NCBI GenBank assembly: GCA_028673005.1 | Contig: CM054114.1 | Span: 125,579,307-125,643,306, forward strand | Origin: Tanypteryx hageni | Taxonomy: Eukaryota > Arthropoda > Insecta > Odonata > Petaluridae | Length of the DNA: 64,000 nt | Direction: 5' to 3' | Shown here: piece after piece, positions 34,790 to 45,766 of the stretch | Numbering within the stretch: the stretch's first letter is position 1 | Layout: each line of letters opens with the position of its first letter | The notes under the pieces: generated by a model | Seen by the model: only the letters and a program-made list of their open reading frames with translations | What the model was told of the DNA's origin: nothing | Database searches by the model: none | Position numbers and translations under genes: made by a program

Positions 34790-34935
34790 GTTCATTCAAG
34801 AACGAATTTTTGAGCTCAATCAAATGAACAACTTTAAGAATCGGTGCATCGCCACTGATGCCGGCTGCTTTGTAGCCGAAATGCATATATCGTTTTTCCA
34901 AGCATTTTACGGCTATTTGGGAGATGTATAATTTT
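34790..34935 (+). repeat. Hammerhead-like dispersed repeat, copy 2
   Basis: The core starts at 34855: GCCA, CTGATGC, extra C, stem GGCT/AGCC with loop GCTTTGT, GAAAT, four bases GCAT, then ATA and TCGTT. The following TTTTACGGCTATTTGGGAGAT block is shared with other copies. The stem II hairpin is perfect. Confidence 0.75.
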
Positions 34936-34959
34936 TGAATAAAATGTAGCAGTAATAAA

Positions 34960-35180
34960 ACAGATGCGCATGAAGGATGCAATACAGCCGTCCTCATGGG
35001 TAATCCACCGACCGTCATTTCTTTTTGGAATAACCTCTGAGGAAGGATGTTATGATCGCTCAAATGCGCATCTGGCTCGCCGAAATATTCCAAAGAAACA
35101 GGTGGCATCCCGATTCATCATCATCATCATCATCGATTGTTTCCGGGATGAGCCGCGGTACGCATCCTTCATCACGATAC
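34960..35180. repeat. Nested inverted repeats with (CAT)n
   Basis: AGATGCGCAT at 34963 pairs with ATGCGCATCT near 35066, and GATGCGCATGAAGGATGC (from about 34965) pairs with GTACGCATCCTTCATCAC near 35158. TTGGAATAA near 35025 pairs with TATTCCAA near 35087, bracketing a CTGAGGA and a CGAAA. A CAT microsatellite lies at about 35116-35134. Confidence 0.55.
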
Positions 35181-35264
35181 AGAAAAAGAGCGAGTATTCA
35201 ATGAATCGAAACCAAACGGAGTAAAAGGGTGGAAAATCGAACAAAAAACAACGGAGCGAGTTAT

Positions 35265-35890
35265 CTCTTCGTTGGAAGAGAGAAAAGATATCGAAAGGGA
35301 TCGAGAGAGAAAACTTGAAAAACGGAACGGAGAAAATATGGAGGGCGAAAGGAAAACGCATACGGGGAGGGGGGAAGGAGAAATAGGATGGAAAGGCTGG
35401 GAGAAGGAGGTGGTGTGGAGGAGGAGGGAGGGAACTGGGAAGAGGAAAGAAAGGGGAGGACGGAGAAAGGATATTCCCAGAGTGGGAGTGGAGGAGGAAG
35501 AGGGGCAGAGTTAGGGGAAGAGATAGAGAGAGAAAGAGAGTGAGGGAAGGGTGGAGGAGATGGTTCACAAGAAAGGAGAGGGATGTTAAGGAAGGGAAGG
35601 GGGGCAAAGAGAGGGAGTGGGGGAGGGGATAGCATTAAGTCCTGTTATTTTGCCCCAGGAGGTTTGCTGGCGGCCCGTAGAGATGAAGAGGGCAATGAAC
35701 GAAGAGAGGAGACGACTTCGAGAGAACGGCGCAGTAAGCAAGGAAGGAGTGGGAGGGAGAAGGGGATGAGATTGAACCGAGCGGATGAGAAACCTAGAAC
35801 GGGAATGCAGCGAGTCAATCCAAGTTTAAAATAAGGGCTAGAGGCGCATTTAGAATAGGGTGGGAAGGAGAGGGGGTGGCTCCTGGAACA
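35265..35890. repeat. Long purine-rich tract
   Basis: Mainly A and G on the plus strand from 35265 to about 35640 and less strictly to 35890. Long frames here on both strands are low-complexity and not credible genes. Confidence 0.8.
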
Positions 35891-36594
35891 CAACGGAACT
35901 AGGATGAGAATAGGAGAATGCCTTTTGTTTTTGGTAGAGATTAAGACAGTGTTTTCACCTTCTTTCGTCTGGACTAGCGAGCACACGAAAAAAACCTACT
36001 CATTATCTGTAGGTGCCCTTATGACTAAGGGAAAATTATCGTCAAAAAGAGAGAATATTTTTAATTTGGGGCGAAGAGAGAATGCGAACTTGAAGTAATG
36101 TCGTTCCACTCTAGTGCAGTGGCAATATTAATAATACAATACAATGCAATAATCTTGCATTACGTTCTGGTGATTTGGACGTCATAATAATATAAACCGT
36201 TCATTATAACTACCTTCGTGAGGAAGAAAATAAAATCTTATGATTACGAGTTTAGGAGGTTGGTAGGTTTAAATCAGGTATATCAAATTGGCGAGCTGCA
36301 TATCTGCGCTTAACTGCGGCCAGAATACTAATTATTGTCTTAAATATATTGTTCATGATTTTATATAGGTAATAGTTATTAGGGAAATTATAATTATTGA
36401 AAAAAATATAGTTATTAGGAATATTTTAAGATTAGAAACTACATATCTACAACCACAAACTGAAGAATTGATTACAATGAAGCAACTCAAGTGCCACTCA
36501 ATACATTAAACATTTCATTCACTGTAATTTCAAATCTTTTTGTAATAATTAAACAGAGCGCCCATTACAATTAATGTGACGTGTTATTTGAGAG

Positions 36595-36790
36595 AAGATC
36601 AAATTTTAGCTTATGTTTTGCTCTGTCTGCCAGTCTGAACAATCAATTAAATTAAAATAGTAAGTAAAAGGTGAGAGATATAATATGATTATAGATAGAA
36701 AGTTAAAAATTTTCACTATTTGTGTGACTTTTAATACCATGTATAACATTGCAGGAGAAATTATTTTTAAAGATCGGTAGTCGGCATGGG
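36595..36790 (+). repeat. GTCCGTCCG-family repeat, nested copy
   Basis: TGCTCTGTCTGCCAGTCTGA, TCAATTAAATTAAAATAG, GAGAGATATAATATGATTA and TTTTCACTATTTGTGTGAC correspond in order to the repeat at 22030-22300. It lies inside the split MITE. Confidence 0.7.
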
Positions 36791-36814
36791 ATGCCTTCTA
36801 AATTTTAAGTTTAC

Positions 36815-36890
36815 AATTTTAAATAAACCTCAATAAATAAAACGCGATTTTTCATATTGCGTCAGCAAATGAAGCTCCTATTTTTACTTT
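36815..36890 (+). repeat. Short dispersed repeat, also at 26521-26600
   Basis: AAATAAACCTCAATAAATAA followed by CGCGATTTTTCATATTG and CGTCAGCAAATGAAGC aligns with 26530-26590. It may be the other end of the insertion inside the MITE. Confidence 0.6.
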
Positions 36891-37257
36891 AGTTTTTGAT
36901 TACTATTGTATTTTCATGGAATTATAAGAAATTTCTTTGCTTTACACTTGTGGCACGCCGATACCTTTTCTATTTGAGATTGGCACTAGAAACGTTTGGC
37001 CACCAATGATATAAATAATTCATTTTTGTGAAAAGGAGACAATATTTTGTCCTAATTATTGAGGCAACTACAATTAGTACGCGTTTTCCAAATCATTGCC
37101 TTTAATGGAAAAACAGACGTCTAATCTTCTAGATAAAGTATAATTTTCAATAATGACCCTCACTTAACAGCTGTAACCCTAATGCGGCCCCTATACAACA
37201 TCCATCGTTGTAATGTGGCCCTGATGCCCATTCGAGTTTGACACGTCTGGTTTAGAG

Positions 37258-38114
37258 GAATGATTGCGTACAATTTCAGAACATACGCATCGGGAGAGAT
37301 ATAGAAGAGGTTCCGAGATCCTTTTCCGTTAGAGCAAATTTAGTGTTTGCGCAGGTAAACAAGCGCTAAGTGTTTTCGCCCAAAAATAACTTAGCAACCG
37401 CGAGATACCATGATGCAACTATTTGAGGACGAGTGGGTCGAATTCGTGAGAATGAGATTGTTACGTAAAATTGATCGATCTTCCTCGACAATCTCGTTTA
37501 AACACTATTACTTTTCTACCACAAAACATCTCTACTGTTTCTGACTCGAACACGTCATTTTTTAAGAAATTAATATTTATTTTTCTCTCGTTTTTAAAAC
37601 GCAAGTTACCAATTAAGGGCTATTGAAATTTTTATTCGTGGTCCGCAAAAGGCTGTAAAAATTAACATATCAGTTTTTTGAAAAAGCACAACCCTCATTT
37701 TCCCCGATTATCGTGATCATCAATCATTGTTAATTATAACCTGACGAAAATGCCACGAACGTGAATCTTTCGCGAAAGAAAGTTATGAACACGACGCAGT
37801 ACTTACTGGGTTAATACAGCTGGAATTCCATTTAGTTACGCTCGTCGCGATGAATTATATTTTAAATTATCAATCGTTCTTCACGAAACGGAAAAAAATT
37901 ATAGACAATGTCATTAAGTTAGAAAAGCCTGTTATGTAATAATCACTTGATAAATTACGTCTTTCTTCTTTTATCATCAGAGAATTAGTTATAGCAACAA
38001 AATTATAGCACGCATCTTTTAAATATGCTAAAATTAATGGCAGACTAAATTATTTTAAATTAAAATCAGTTATCCAGTTTTTTTTAAGACATCCACTTCC
38101 ATCTGTATGAATTA
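37258..38114. other. No gene seen
   Basis: AT-rich spacer without recognisable features. Confidence 0.5.
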
Positions 38115-38289
38115 CAGTCAAACCCGATTTTGTGCCACCGGTTGTCCAACACTGGCATTGGCGTTAAAACGGAGGTGGCGGTAAATCGAGGTACATACAT
38201 GCTTGCTCTAATCATAAGATGGAATTTCTGTTAAGAACGATTCATGCATGGTCGGTATGCGGAGGTGGCGCTAAATCGGGGTTTTACTG
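38115..38289. mobile_element. pogo/Tigger-like MITE, 175 bp
   Basis: The left end reads CAGTCAAACCCGATTTTG and the right end in reverse complement CAGTAAAACCCCGATTTAGC, with GCCACC/GCGCCACC inside each. CAGT(A)AAACCCCGATTT ends belong to the pogo branch of Tc1/mariner, which duplicates TA; TA precedes the left end but the right flank is TT. It encodes nothing. Confidence 0.75.
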
Positions 38290-38613
38290 TTCAACGAAAC
38301 TCACCTACCCGTTGGGAAATATATATCGCAATTTACTAAATGTCCTCCTTTGATCCCGGATTATCCTTAAAAAATAAAACGACACTCGATATGGCCCTTT
38401 CCTACCATCACGTATTTTATTATAATGCTCTTCGGATTTTAAGAGAGTTTAAATTACTTCCCAAATTCAAAAACTCAATCCAATTTTAGTGACGTCAAAA
38501 ATGGCGCAAAAAGGAGATAATTTTACAGAAATAATTTTAAGATTATTTAAAAAAATTTAGAAAAATCCTTGAAAAATACACAAAACTATAAATGGGAACT
38601 TACCAATAGCAAC

Positions 38614-38685
38614 TCCGGTATTGTCTAGTGGTTAGGATACCCGGCTCTCACCCGGGAGGCCCGGGTTCGATTCCCGGTACTGGAA
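38614..38685 (+). tRNA. tRNA-Glu, anticodon CTC
   Basis: The acceptor stem TCCGGTA pairs with TACTGGA (38678-38684) with one G-U pair, and A38685 is the discriminator. The D arm contains TCTAGTGGTTAGG, which is the A box of the internal promoter. The anticodon stem CCCGG/CCGGG encloses the loop CTCTCAC, so the anticodon is CTC and reads the glutamate codon GAG. The T arm is CCGGG TTCGATT CCCGG, an ideal B box. A T run (ATTTTTATTT) starts about 7 bases after the gene and can end RNA polymerase III transcription. There is no intron, and all stems close, so I judge it functional rather than a pseudogene. It is the only intact gene I can support in the window. Confidence 0.97.
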
Positions 38686-38692
38686 GCCTAAT

Positions 38693-38700
38693 TTTTATTT
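38693..38700 (+). terminator. Pol III T-run terminator of tRNA-Glu
   Basis: A run of five T followed by A and more T lies directly after the tRNA, the usual RNA polymerase III stop. Confidence 0.75.
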
Positions 38701-38879
38701 CTCTGATTTAAATCCACTTTCATCCCATCTTACGGCGGAAAAATATTTCTATTTAATACAAAGAGTTTTTACGAATTATCACCATGTTACATATTTAGGT
38801 TAAAACTCTTCATTATGACACCCTTATTCTCCATTATTTAGTTCGTGGATTGTAGTGTGCAGTGTGTCGCGCACGGAAC

Positions 38880-38929
38880 ATCAACCGTCATGTGCATGTC
38901 GCGACGAAAAGAAAGTTGAGAACTACTGA
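38880..38929. mobile_element. hAT-like right terminus, unpaired
   Basis: In reverse complement the end reads CAGTAGTTCTCAACTTTC, a hAT-class terminus. The matching left end was not found. Confidence 0.35.
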
Positions 38930-40314
38930 TCTATAGGGTTTTCTTGAATTTTCACGGAACTTACGCCTTTCTACTAAGAGTAGTAAGAAAGAGTATTTAA
39001 TTGGCTAACTTCAAGCGGGGCCCTGGACGACTGCTCTCCCAACATCCCTCCCCCTAATGGGGTGAGAATTTAAAATTTTTTAATTTTAAATCAATTCGAC
39101 TCCAAAAGTATCCAGTGCGTGCACGTGATACTGCTCAATAAGATACGTGCCTAATAAAAAAAGAAAGGATGCCACTGGGCCATTGCTTCCGAAACAGTCC
39201 CGAAAGCACAGGTGTCCAAGACGGTCGAGTCACCCTTTTTCCGCAGTTTTTCTCACGGTCCCGCAAGTTTTTCTCTTGTTTCGACCGCTAAGCCATTTTA
39301 GGCCATAAAGAATTCGCCAAAGAAGGAGAAAAAAGAAAGGATCGCAGAGAAAAAGACAAAGACCAGCGGCAGAAACATTTCGCCTCCACTCCATAGCTAT
39401 TGCGCTTAGCAAAAAAGGCGCACATTCGGAGACCCCTTCCCCATTCTACAAAGTCTACCTTTTTCACATACCTCATCGGCCAAAATATCCTTCCCGAATC
39501 ATTAATTCTAATTCTCTTTCCCGGGTATCTTTGTGTATCTATAATATATATGTATGGGATGTTTGGATAGGGCTGGAAACTTGCCCGTAAATCGGATATG
39601 CGTGCGATCGTGGGCCCCACTGCTTATCTTTCTATCTCTCTTTCTCTGGAGTATACCAAAGTGGAAGAACCTTTTGCCAACAGATTCTTGCCCCTCCGCA
39701 GATCAGATGCAGCCACATCGAAGATTGAACGCCTGGAGCGAATGGATAAGCGGACTTTTCCGTTCCGAGAAAGAAGAAAAACCAAAGAACTGCGGACCCC
39801 TTTTCTTTCTTGGGTTGGAAACCAACTTCTGAATGAGGAAGCGGCAAAGGATTGACCAACTTAAACGTTCGTGGATGCGGTGCGTGTTTTGAGGCTGCTG
39901 AGAACGAGGCGACGATTTGACGTCGAGGTAATCTTAATCGGTTGCAGTTTTGTCATTTTAGGTGTATGGTATCCCGGAGACCGTTTCTTGAATGCCAAAA
40001 TGGTGTTTTTTAATAAAAAATAAGGCGTGAATGAAATACGAAATAAAAATTAACGGCTGCGTACAATAAATATTCATCGTTTGAATAGTTGTTTGCCCGA
40101 CCGACCTTTTTTGCCTTTTGATTTAAAGCTTAAACTTTTAAATCTCTCATTTAAATTAGTCACCCAGGGCACAATATCAGCTTGAATTATCATAGGATAT
40201 ATAACGTGACTACTTATCTTTTAACACATCCATATTTATTGAATGTTTATGCCTCAGCTTAGAGTGACCGTGATTTCAACTCGTCAACGATGAAAATAGA
40301 TATTTTTAAAAGTC
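38930..40314. other. No gene seen
   Basis: Mixed composition with overlapping open frames on both strands at 39230-39860. They show no known domain and the two strands are equally open, so I do not call a gene. Confidence 0.45.
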
Positions 40315-40322
40315 CAATAGAT

Positions 40323-40445
40323 CAGGGTTTCCCAAACTGTGTTCCGCGGAACCATTGGTTTCCGCGAAAGCTTCACGAGGTTCCATTAAATAATAATAAT
40401 TTGACTCCACGGATTACGTGGCTTCAGATAGTTAGGGAAACCCTG
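40323..40445. mobile_element. hAT-type MITE, 123 bp
   Basis: The ends CAGGGTTTCCCAAACTG and, in reverse complement, CAGGGTTTCCCTAACTA form an inverted repeat with two mismatches in 16. Flanks CAATAGAT (40315-40322) and ATATAGAT (40446-40453) match at 6 of 8. Internal TTCCGCGGAACC is itself palindromic. Confidence 0.82.
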
Positions 40446-40743
40446 ATATAGATGATGGATTCTTTTTCAAAATCATTGATTTCGGGATGTATTTTTAAAA
40501 ATCAAATAGTTTGTATAGTCGAGTGTTCTATGGAAAACGTAGCGAAAAGGGTAAATGTTATTTTTGGATGTTGCCTTCAAAGTATTTAAATTATTCATTG
40601 CACCGCTAGCAAAGATTATTTCATATTACTGTTTTTAGGATACAGAGCGTTCATCACCAGGGAATGAAAGGAATGATATCATTGATACCAGAAAGAAGAT
40701 ATCGCTATTATCAATATCAGAGCTGTTCAAACGGGGTTATTGT

Positions 40744-40932
40744 TGGTCTACATCTACATGATACCCTACAATTTACCAAATTGGTCGGTGGTAGAGGGTG
40801 TAATGCAACAAAGTCTACATAACATTTATCTCTCGTGGATATGACTTTCCTGTTGTGATATCGTGTTGCCCTTGACAAGAAAGAGCCTCGATAACACTCC
40901 GTCCTACAATCAACTTCACGTTTCACCCTGTC
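40744..40932 (-). mobile_element. LINE 3' end, subfamily of 22692-25832
   Basis: In reverse complement, the 5' part encodes a VDCRTECYRGSFLSR segment equivalent to IDCRTERYRGSFFPR in the main LINE. The 3' UTR follows (TGCATTACACCCTCTACCA) and ends in GGGTATCATGTAGATGTAGA. The coding part is in frame, but the UTR differs more from the main copy than the one at 12720 does, suggesting a distinct subfamily. Confidence 0.88.
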
Positions 40933-43924
40933 TCGAATAATTTTAATCTATAATGATATTTTACAAGGTGCAATTATATAAATGATAGGAAAACGAGAGC
41001 TTGGCAATATCTACGTCGTGATGATGTAATTTTTAACAGGAAAAAAGTCTGTCAACCCTTAAAAACTTACGAGTAATTTCCGAATTCTGTTTCCATTTTA
41101 CAAATGACAAATATGAGTGAAATACGATTATAAATAAATAATCAAACGAATAAACAAATTAATAAATAATTAAACATTTGAATGTATATTAAAATAAATG
41201 CATAATCATAATAAGTAAATAAAATAATCAGGAATAATATTTGTAAGATAAATTCATACTAATTCATTCTCAGTGTAGTTAGCCATAGTCTGGACACGTC
41301 TTTGGAAAGAATAAAAAAATTGGATATTCGATAATAAAAAAAGCTTACGACACTAACAAATGGTAGTCTCCGTAGATCCGAGAAATCTCCGTACAATTTT
41401 ATGGGAACGTAAGCACATAAACAGTACCGATTAAAATCGATGCGACGCTCACTAAAGTGGACACACTGAGCCTCCCACCCCAGCCTTAAGCTCCCAAAGA
41501 ATGATTCGATTCTATTCCTAGCAATTGTTTACCCGTCTCGGCGCAAGTCCGCGAATTTGCCATGTCAGCGGTGTAGCCCGCCATTCCATCCTGCCGATAA
41601 ATATTTATCTAACGGGTGATATATGAAACTGTCTGCATTCCTAAACTGATGAACGTCAAAGGCGCGTGGCGTCGAACCGCACCCAACTTTCCTCTCTATC
41701 TTTCTTTCACTCACAATCAGAGGGATACATTTTTCAAAGATGTGACGGCATAAAAGTATCGGATGTGTGCACCTAGCAGTCGCGGGGAAATATTTCTCCC
41801 ATGCAAGGAGTTTAATTTTTATTAAAACGATCGTCGGTTGGACCGCATTCATCGTTTTTCATTCCATCGGCGAATTTGGCGACCGACGAGAATTTTCCAG
41901 TAATCGAATCGATTTAGATTCTGCGCTTTTATTTTTATATGCACTTTTGTCGCCAACTGAGGTCTATGAATGAAAAGGGACGTCCTGGATTGAAGCCACA
42001 AAGATCGACTTGATATTTCACCTTTGGATGCCACACAATCGCATTCTTGAATTGGAGAATGGATATGTTTTCGAATATTTTTATTAAAATTAAAAACTTA
42101 TAGGCGTCTTCTAGGCTGATAAATTTCGAAGTTGAATGTCTGGTTTTTTGTTCTAAGGATAACCGACGGGAAAATATACGTTCTACTGTATTACTATACT
42201 TTACATTATTCATCAAGTAAAGATAAGTAATGATAATATTTATTTATATTGGCTGTGGTAACGTCAATATGAATACCATGATCCTACCTAGGTCTTTTAC
42301 TACGTTAACTACTAAGCAGTGAAATTATTGTGCCCATGAATATTTACATGATTATCATAATCATGGAATCATAGCGCCATAACTACATATAATTACGCAT
42401 AAAATCTCTGTCAGGGTGTCTTATTACATTTAAGTCCCCTGAGCTCATCAGCACCGATAGAAAAAACAATACAACCATGTTTCGGTGGATACTCAAGAAA
42501 ATGTGTATCCATATCATGCATATATGTTCCAGAATTGCTCAAAATAGTCATGCAGTCGGCAGCGGATCGAGAAAATTGTAGTATGATAGCATTCAGTATT
42601 TAAAAAAGTCAATTTCCCAACCAAGGTCTCTCCACACCCTAACCTTTTTCTTCAGCCACCCATGAGATTATGATCTCCATTCCATCGAAGGTAAAAAAAG
42701 GTCAATCTCATACTACTGACCGCACCCTAACAAACCAACTAACCTAATGCAGCTATTTCCGTGGTTACAATAACAATCTCTTTCAGGAATGACGTTTACG
42801 CATGAGAGATTTAGGAATGGATTTCAAAGCGATTCGAATCCGAAAGAGTGAAAAAAAATTATTCTGAAATCATGAGTATTCGATCGCATATTAAATGTGA
42901 CTGTTTCCTTTCTAATCGGCAGATTAGCCAGGCCGACGTAACTAAATCCACGGTTCTATGAGCTAAATAGCGGACAAAATAAAATAAAAATGAACATGGG
43001 AGTCATTATGGCGACCATAGTAAGCAGCACGATTAGATATCTATAATACATCTATATTATGCCGTAAATGTCACCAGACAGGCGGTTGGCAGGTGGTGCA
43101 ATGGGCCAGACTTCTTAAAAAAGCAACAAAAACTCAAATTCAGTCTTAAATATTATCATGATCTTGAAACTAAATAAATACCCTGCAATCCATAGCAATT
43201 GGTGTGTGGCTTTCCTCATTACTTAATGCCAGCAATAGTGGCCATGTCTTAGTAAGTTCAAAAGTAGCAGTATCTATTATTAAACTTTGCGTTATATTAT
43301 TGCCCTGCAAGCCGTCAAAAGAGTATGGCAAAGGGTTTATTTGCAGCATATCTGAACTACTTAAATCTCTACCTGTCTTACTGGTCCTCAGAAAAAGGAC
43401 CCCCGGTTCCAGCGATATCTTTTTCAGCTTATTTCCTTGTACATACACTGTGGTCTAACAACTTTATCATCAGCACCAGTAGGTACAACAATGGAATACA
43501 TATCATCAATGAATTTAGAGCCAATTAAGTATTTGGAGAGTTTACGGAAAATACGTCGAAATAATAATCGGAAGTGAAATATACTACAGATCATTTTTCC
43601 AGATGCTACAAGACTAACAAATAGAGATTTTACTTAGAGTGTACGTATAGTTTAACAACACCCCAGCAATATACCACTGACATCTAGCAGGGTAATGATG
43701 CAAATATACTAGCATAATATTTACACTCGCCTATGACAAATCTATCCCTTCTACATTTTCAAACATGACCCGTCGTAAAACTACGTCGCATTTTGGAATT
43801 ACGCGTCAATGAATGTCGTTTCGCTTGCCTAAATTCTCCCTTCAAAACCTCTGAGGTTATAAATACATTAAGAAAACCAAAAACAGCGTCTTTGTTCTAC
43901 ATAAGAGAACGGGTGTGGGAAATA
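40933..43924. other. No gene seen; faint LINE-tail similarity
   Basis: GGTTGGCAGGTGGTGCAATG near 43084 resembles part of the LINE 3' UTR but lacks the tail. CAACTAACCTAATGCAG near 42732 resembles the sequence before the (TATC)-tailed end at 31525. Neither is strong. Confidence 0.35.
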
Positions 43925-44045
43925 GGTTGGATTTGAAATGAGATGGACAGAGGCGGAGAGATAGGGAACATTCTGGAGAGTGAGAGAGAGAGAGAAGGAA
44001 GGAAAGAGAGAGAGAGACCTAGAACACGGAAGGAGAAGGGAGTGT
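43925..44045. repeat. Purine-rich tract
   Basis: G and A runs on the plus strand with GAGAGAGAGAGAG. Confidence 0.65.
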
Positions 44046-45528
44046 CTCATAGGTCATATATCTCGCAGAAGGTGTGGCACGCATTCGCGTACGAATGTAA
44101 ACACGAAACATCAGACAAAGGCTCCTCGACAATGAGCGTGTTATTTCTGGAAGTGAAAGAGCATATCCAATAAAGTCGCGCGAGAGTCAAGTTTAGTTCC
44201 CCGAGGTTTTGACACGGTCGTTGGACTAAATAAATATTATGGGAGGAAAAGTTCGCGCGGTAAGGGGTCATTCACTGCGCGAGGATGTGGCGCGACAAAT
44301 TTACTCCGCCTATCTTTCTCTTGAAAAACCTAAAAATTCCTTATGAGTTGCTAAGTTTCGTCAGGTAGAGCGTTGCGATGAATTTCCTTCGCCAAGCTCC
44401 GTCTCCTTCGTTTATTGATAAATGAAATATTTAAAGGTGACATTTATTTAAAGAATAAAATCACTTCGATGGCATTTTCACAAGTGTCTTGACAAAATCA
44501 AAAGTTTTCATTATGAAAATATTTAATATGGTAACCAGGAAATGTAAACCTAGAAATGAAATTGCCGTAACAAAATAAATTATGGACATTCGATTCCTGA
44601 ATGGAAAATGTTGTAGAAAAATTCGAGCAAAATTTAAGCTTTAAACATCTTGTTAATTAATTATTCTTGACATAAACTTGATTCTGAGTTCTGTTTTATC
44701 ATTTTCCGGAAACATGATACTTTCCCAAAAACTATTAACCATGTGAATCAAAACTTTTAGAGTAAATTTGTTGTGCGCTGCTAGTAAACAATGATGAGTC
44801 TCCATGACACCGGCCTTGACGAGTATTTCAAAAGAAGAAACGATGCATGTTTTAATGCCGCATCCAGAAAGATTACCCTTCGCTTTACCAATAAATCTTT
44901 CTCTTCAGACAAATATAAATGAACAGCGAAATAAAAAAGAACGAAAGGCATACACTTCTAAAAAAGCAGTTAATGAGCAAATAGAAATATACATACTTAA
45001 TGAGGCATAATTAAAAGATCAAGACAAAAATCCTATAAAGGAAAAGATTTTCCAAGTAAAAATCTTTCTCCTCTTAAATAGCTGTTCCACAAACGAATGG
45101 ACCTCCTACTTCCGATGGTTTTAAAACCATTCCCTAACGGCCATAACTCATCCCATCGTGCGGCGGTATCTAGCTGGGAAAGATCGAAAAAACAAACAAT
45201 ACCCTCGTCGATGTAGTAGACCTTCCGGAAGCCATCACCAATCAATTCAACACCATCTCACCCCTTAAACCTCCACATCCCTCCCTCTCCCTTTTAAAAG
45301 CCCGCTCTCATAAGGAATGACGGGTTTGAGGAGGAGGATAGAAGGAGGATCCTTTGGAGGAAGCAAACCAGGGTCAGGATCCCACCTGCGGGTTGGGTTC
45401 GCGAAGTGGGGGAATAGAATATCCCTCATCGCTCTGCAAGCCACCGCAGGTCGGGTCCAAGAGAACATTCCCACACCCACGCTCGGGACCACGGCGCTTG
45501 TTGGTAGGGAGAGGAGAGTGGAAGAGGA
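44046..45528. other. No gene seen
   Basis: Frames near 45265-45685 are open on both strands and rich in Pro, Gly and Arg; they reflect GC-rich simple composition rather than a domain. Confidence 0.45.
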
Positions 45529-45541
45529 GGGGGGGGGGGGG
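45529..45541 (+). repeat. G13 homopolymer
   Basis: Thirteen consecutive G, ending a purine-rich stretch. A C12 run lies about 214 bp downstream. Confidence 0.95.
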
Positions 45542-45754
45542 CTGTCTTTGCAGCAACCGGGAAAAGAATCACCGCTCATAATACAGACTGCAAGGTCGTT
45601 ACCCTTGAACCCCGATAAAGAAATATACTTCGGAGGGGAGGAAAAAAGGATCGATTTACAAGTGGAACCGCAAATGCTCTCCTAGTTTCGGAAGAAGAGA
45701 GAAAAACGGAAAAAAAATCTCTCAGAAATCTCGGCTGCAAGGAATAGCATATAG

Positions 45755-45766
45755 CCCCCCCCCCCC
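45755..45766 (+). repeat. C12 homopolymer
   Basis: Twelve consecutive C, complementary to the G13 run upstream. Confidence 0.95.

Larger units (their letters stand above)
36275..37249 (+). mobile_element. hAT-type MITE, CAGGCATG family, split by a nested insertion
   Basis: The left end CAGGTATATCAAATTGGCG and the right end (reverse complement CAGACGTGTCAAACTCG) match the 821 and 12019 elements. Flanks GTTTAAAT (36267-36274) and GTTTAGAG (37250-37257) match at 6 of 8 positions. The left 90 bases and the right 250 bases align with 821-1157. The intervening 600 bp or so does not, and contains the GTCCGTCCG-family repeat (36595-36790) and the repeat shared with 26521. Another element therefore inserted into this MITE. 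Confidence 0.78.

Noticed and set aside
35050..35635. Long Pro/Leu/Ser-rich frames on the minus strand (up to 185 residues)
   Set aside because: They lie on the complement of a purine tract, are open in more than one frame, and are low-complexity.
39230..39860. Overlapping open frames on both strands as a host gene
   Set aside because: Neither strand shows a domain, codon bias or splice pattern, and the opposing frames are equally open.
43075..43110. Another copy of the LINE 3' tail
   Set aside because: Only about 20 bases resemble the 3' UTR and the GTAGAT tail is absent.
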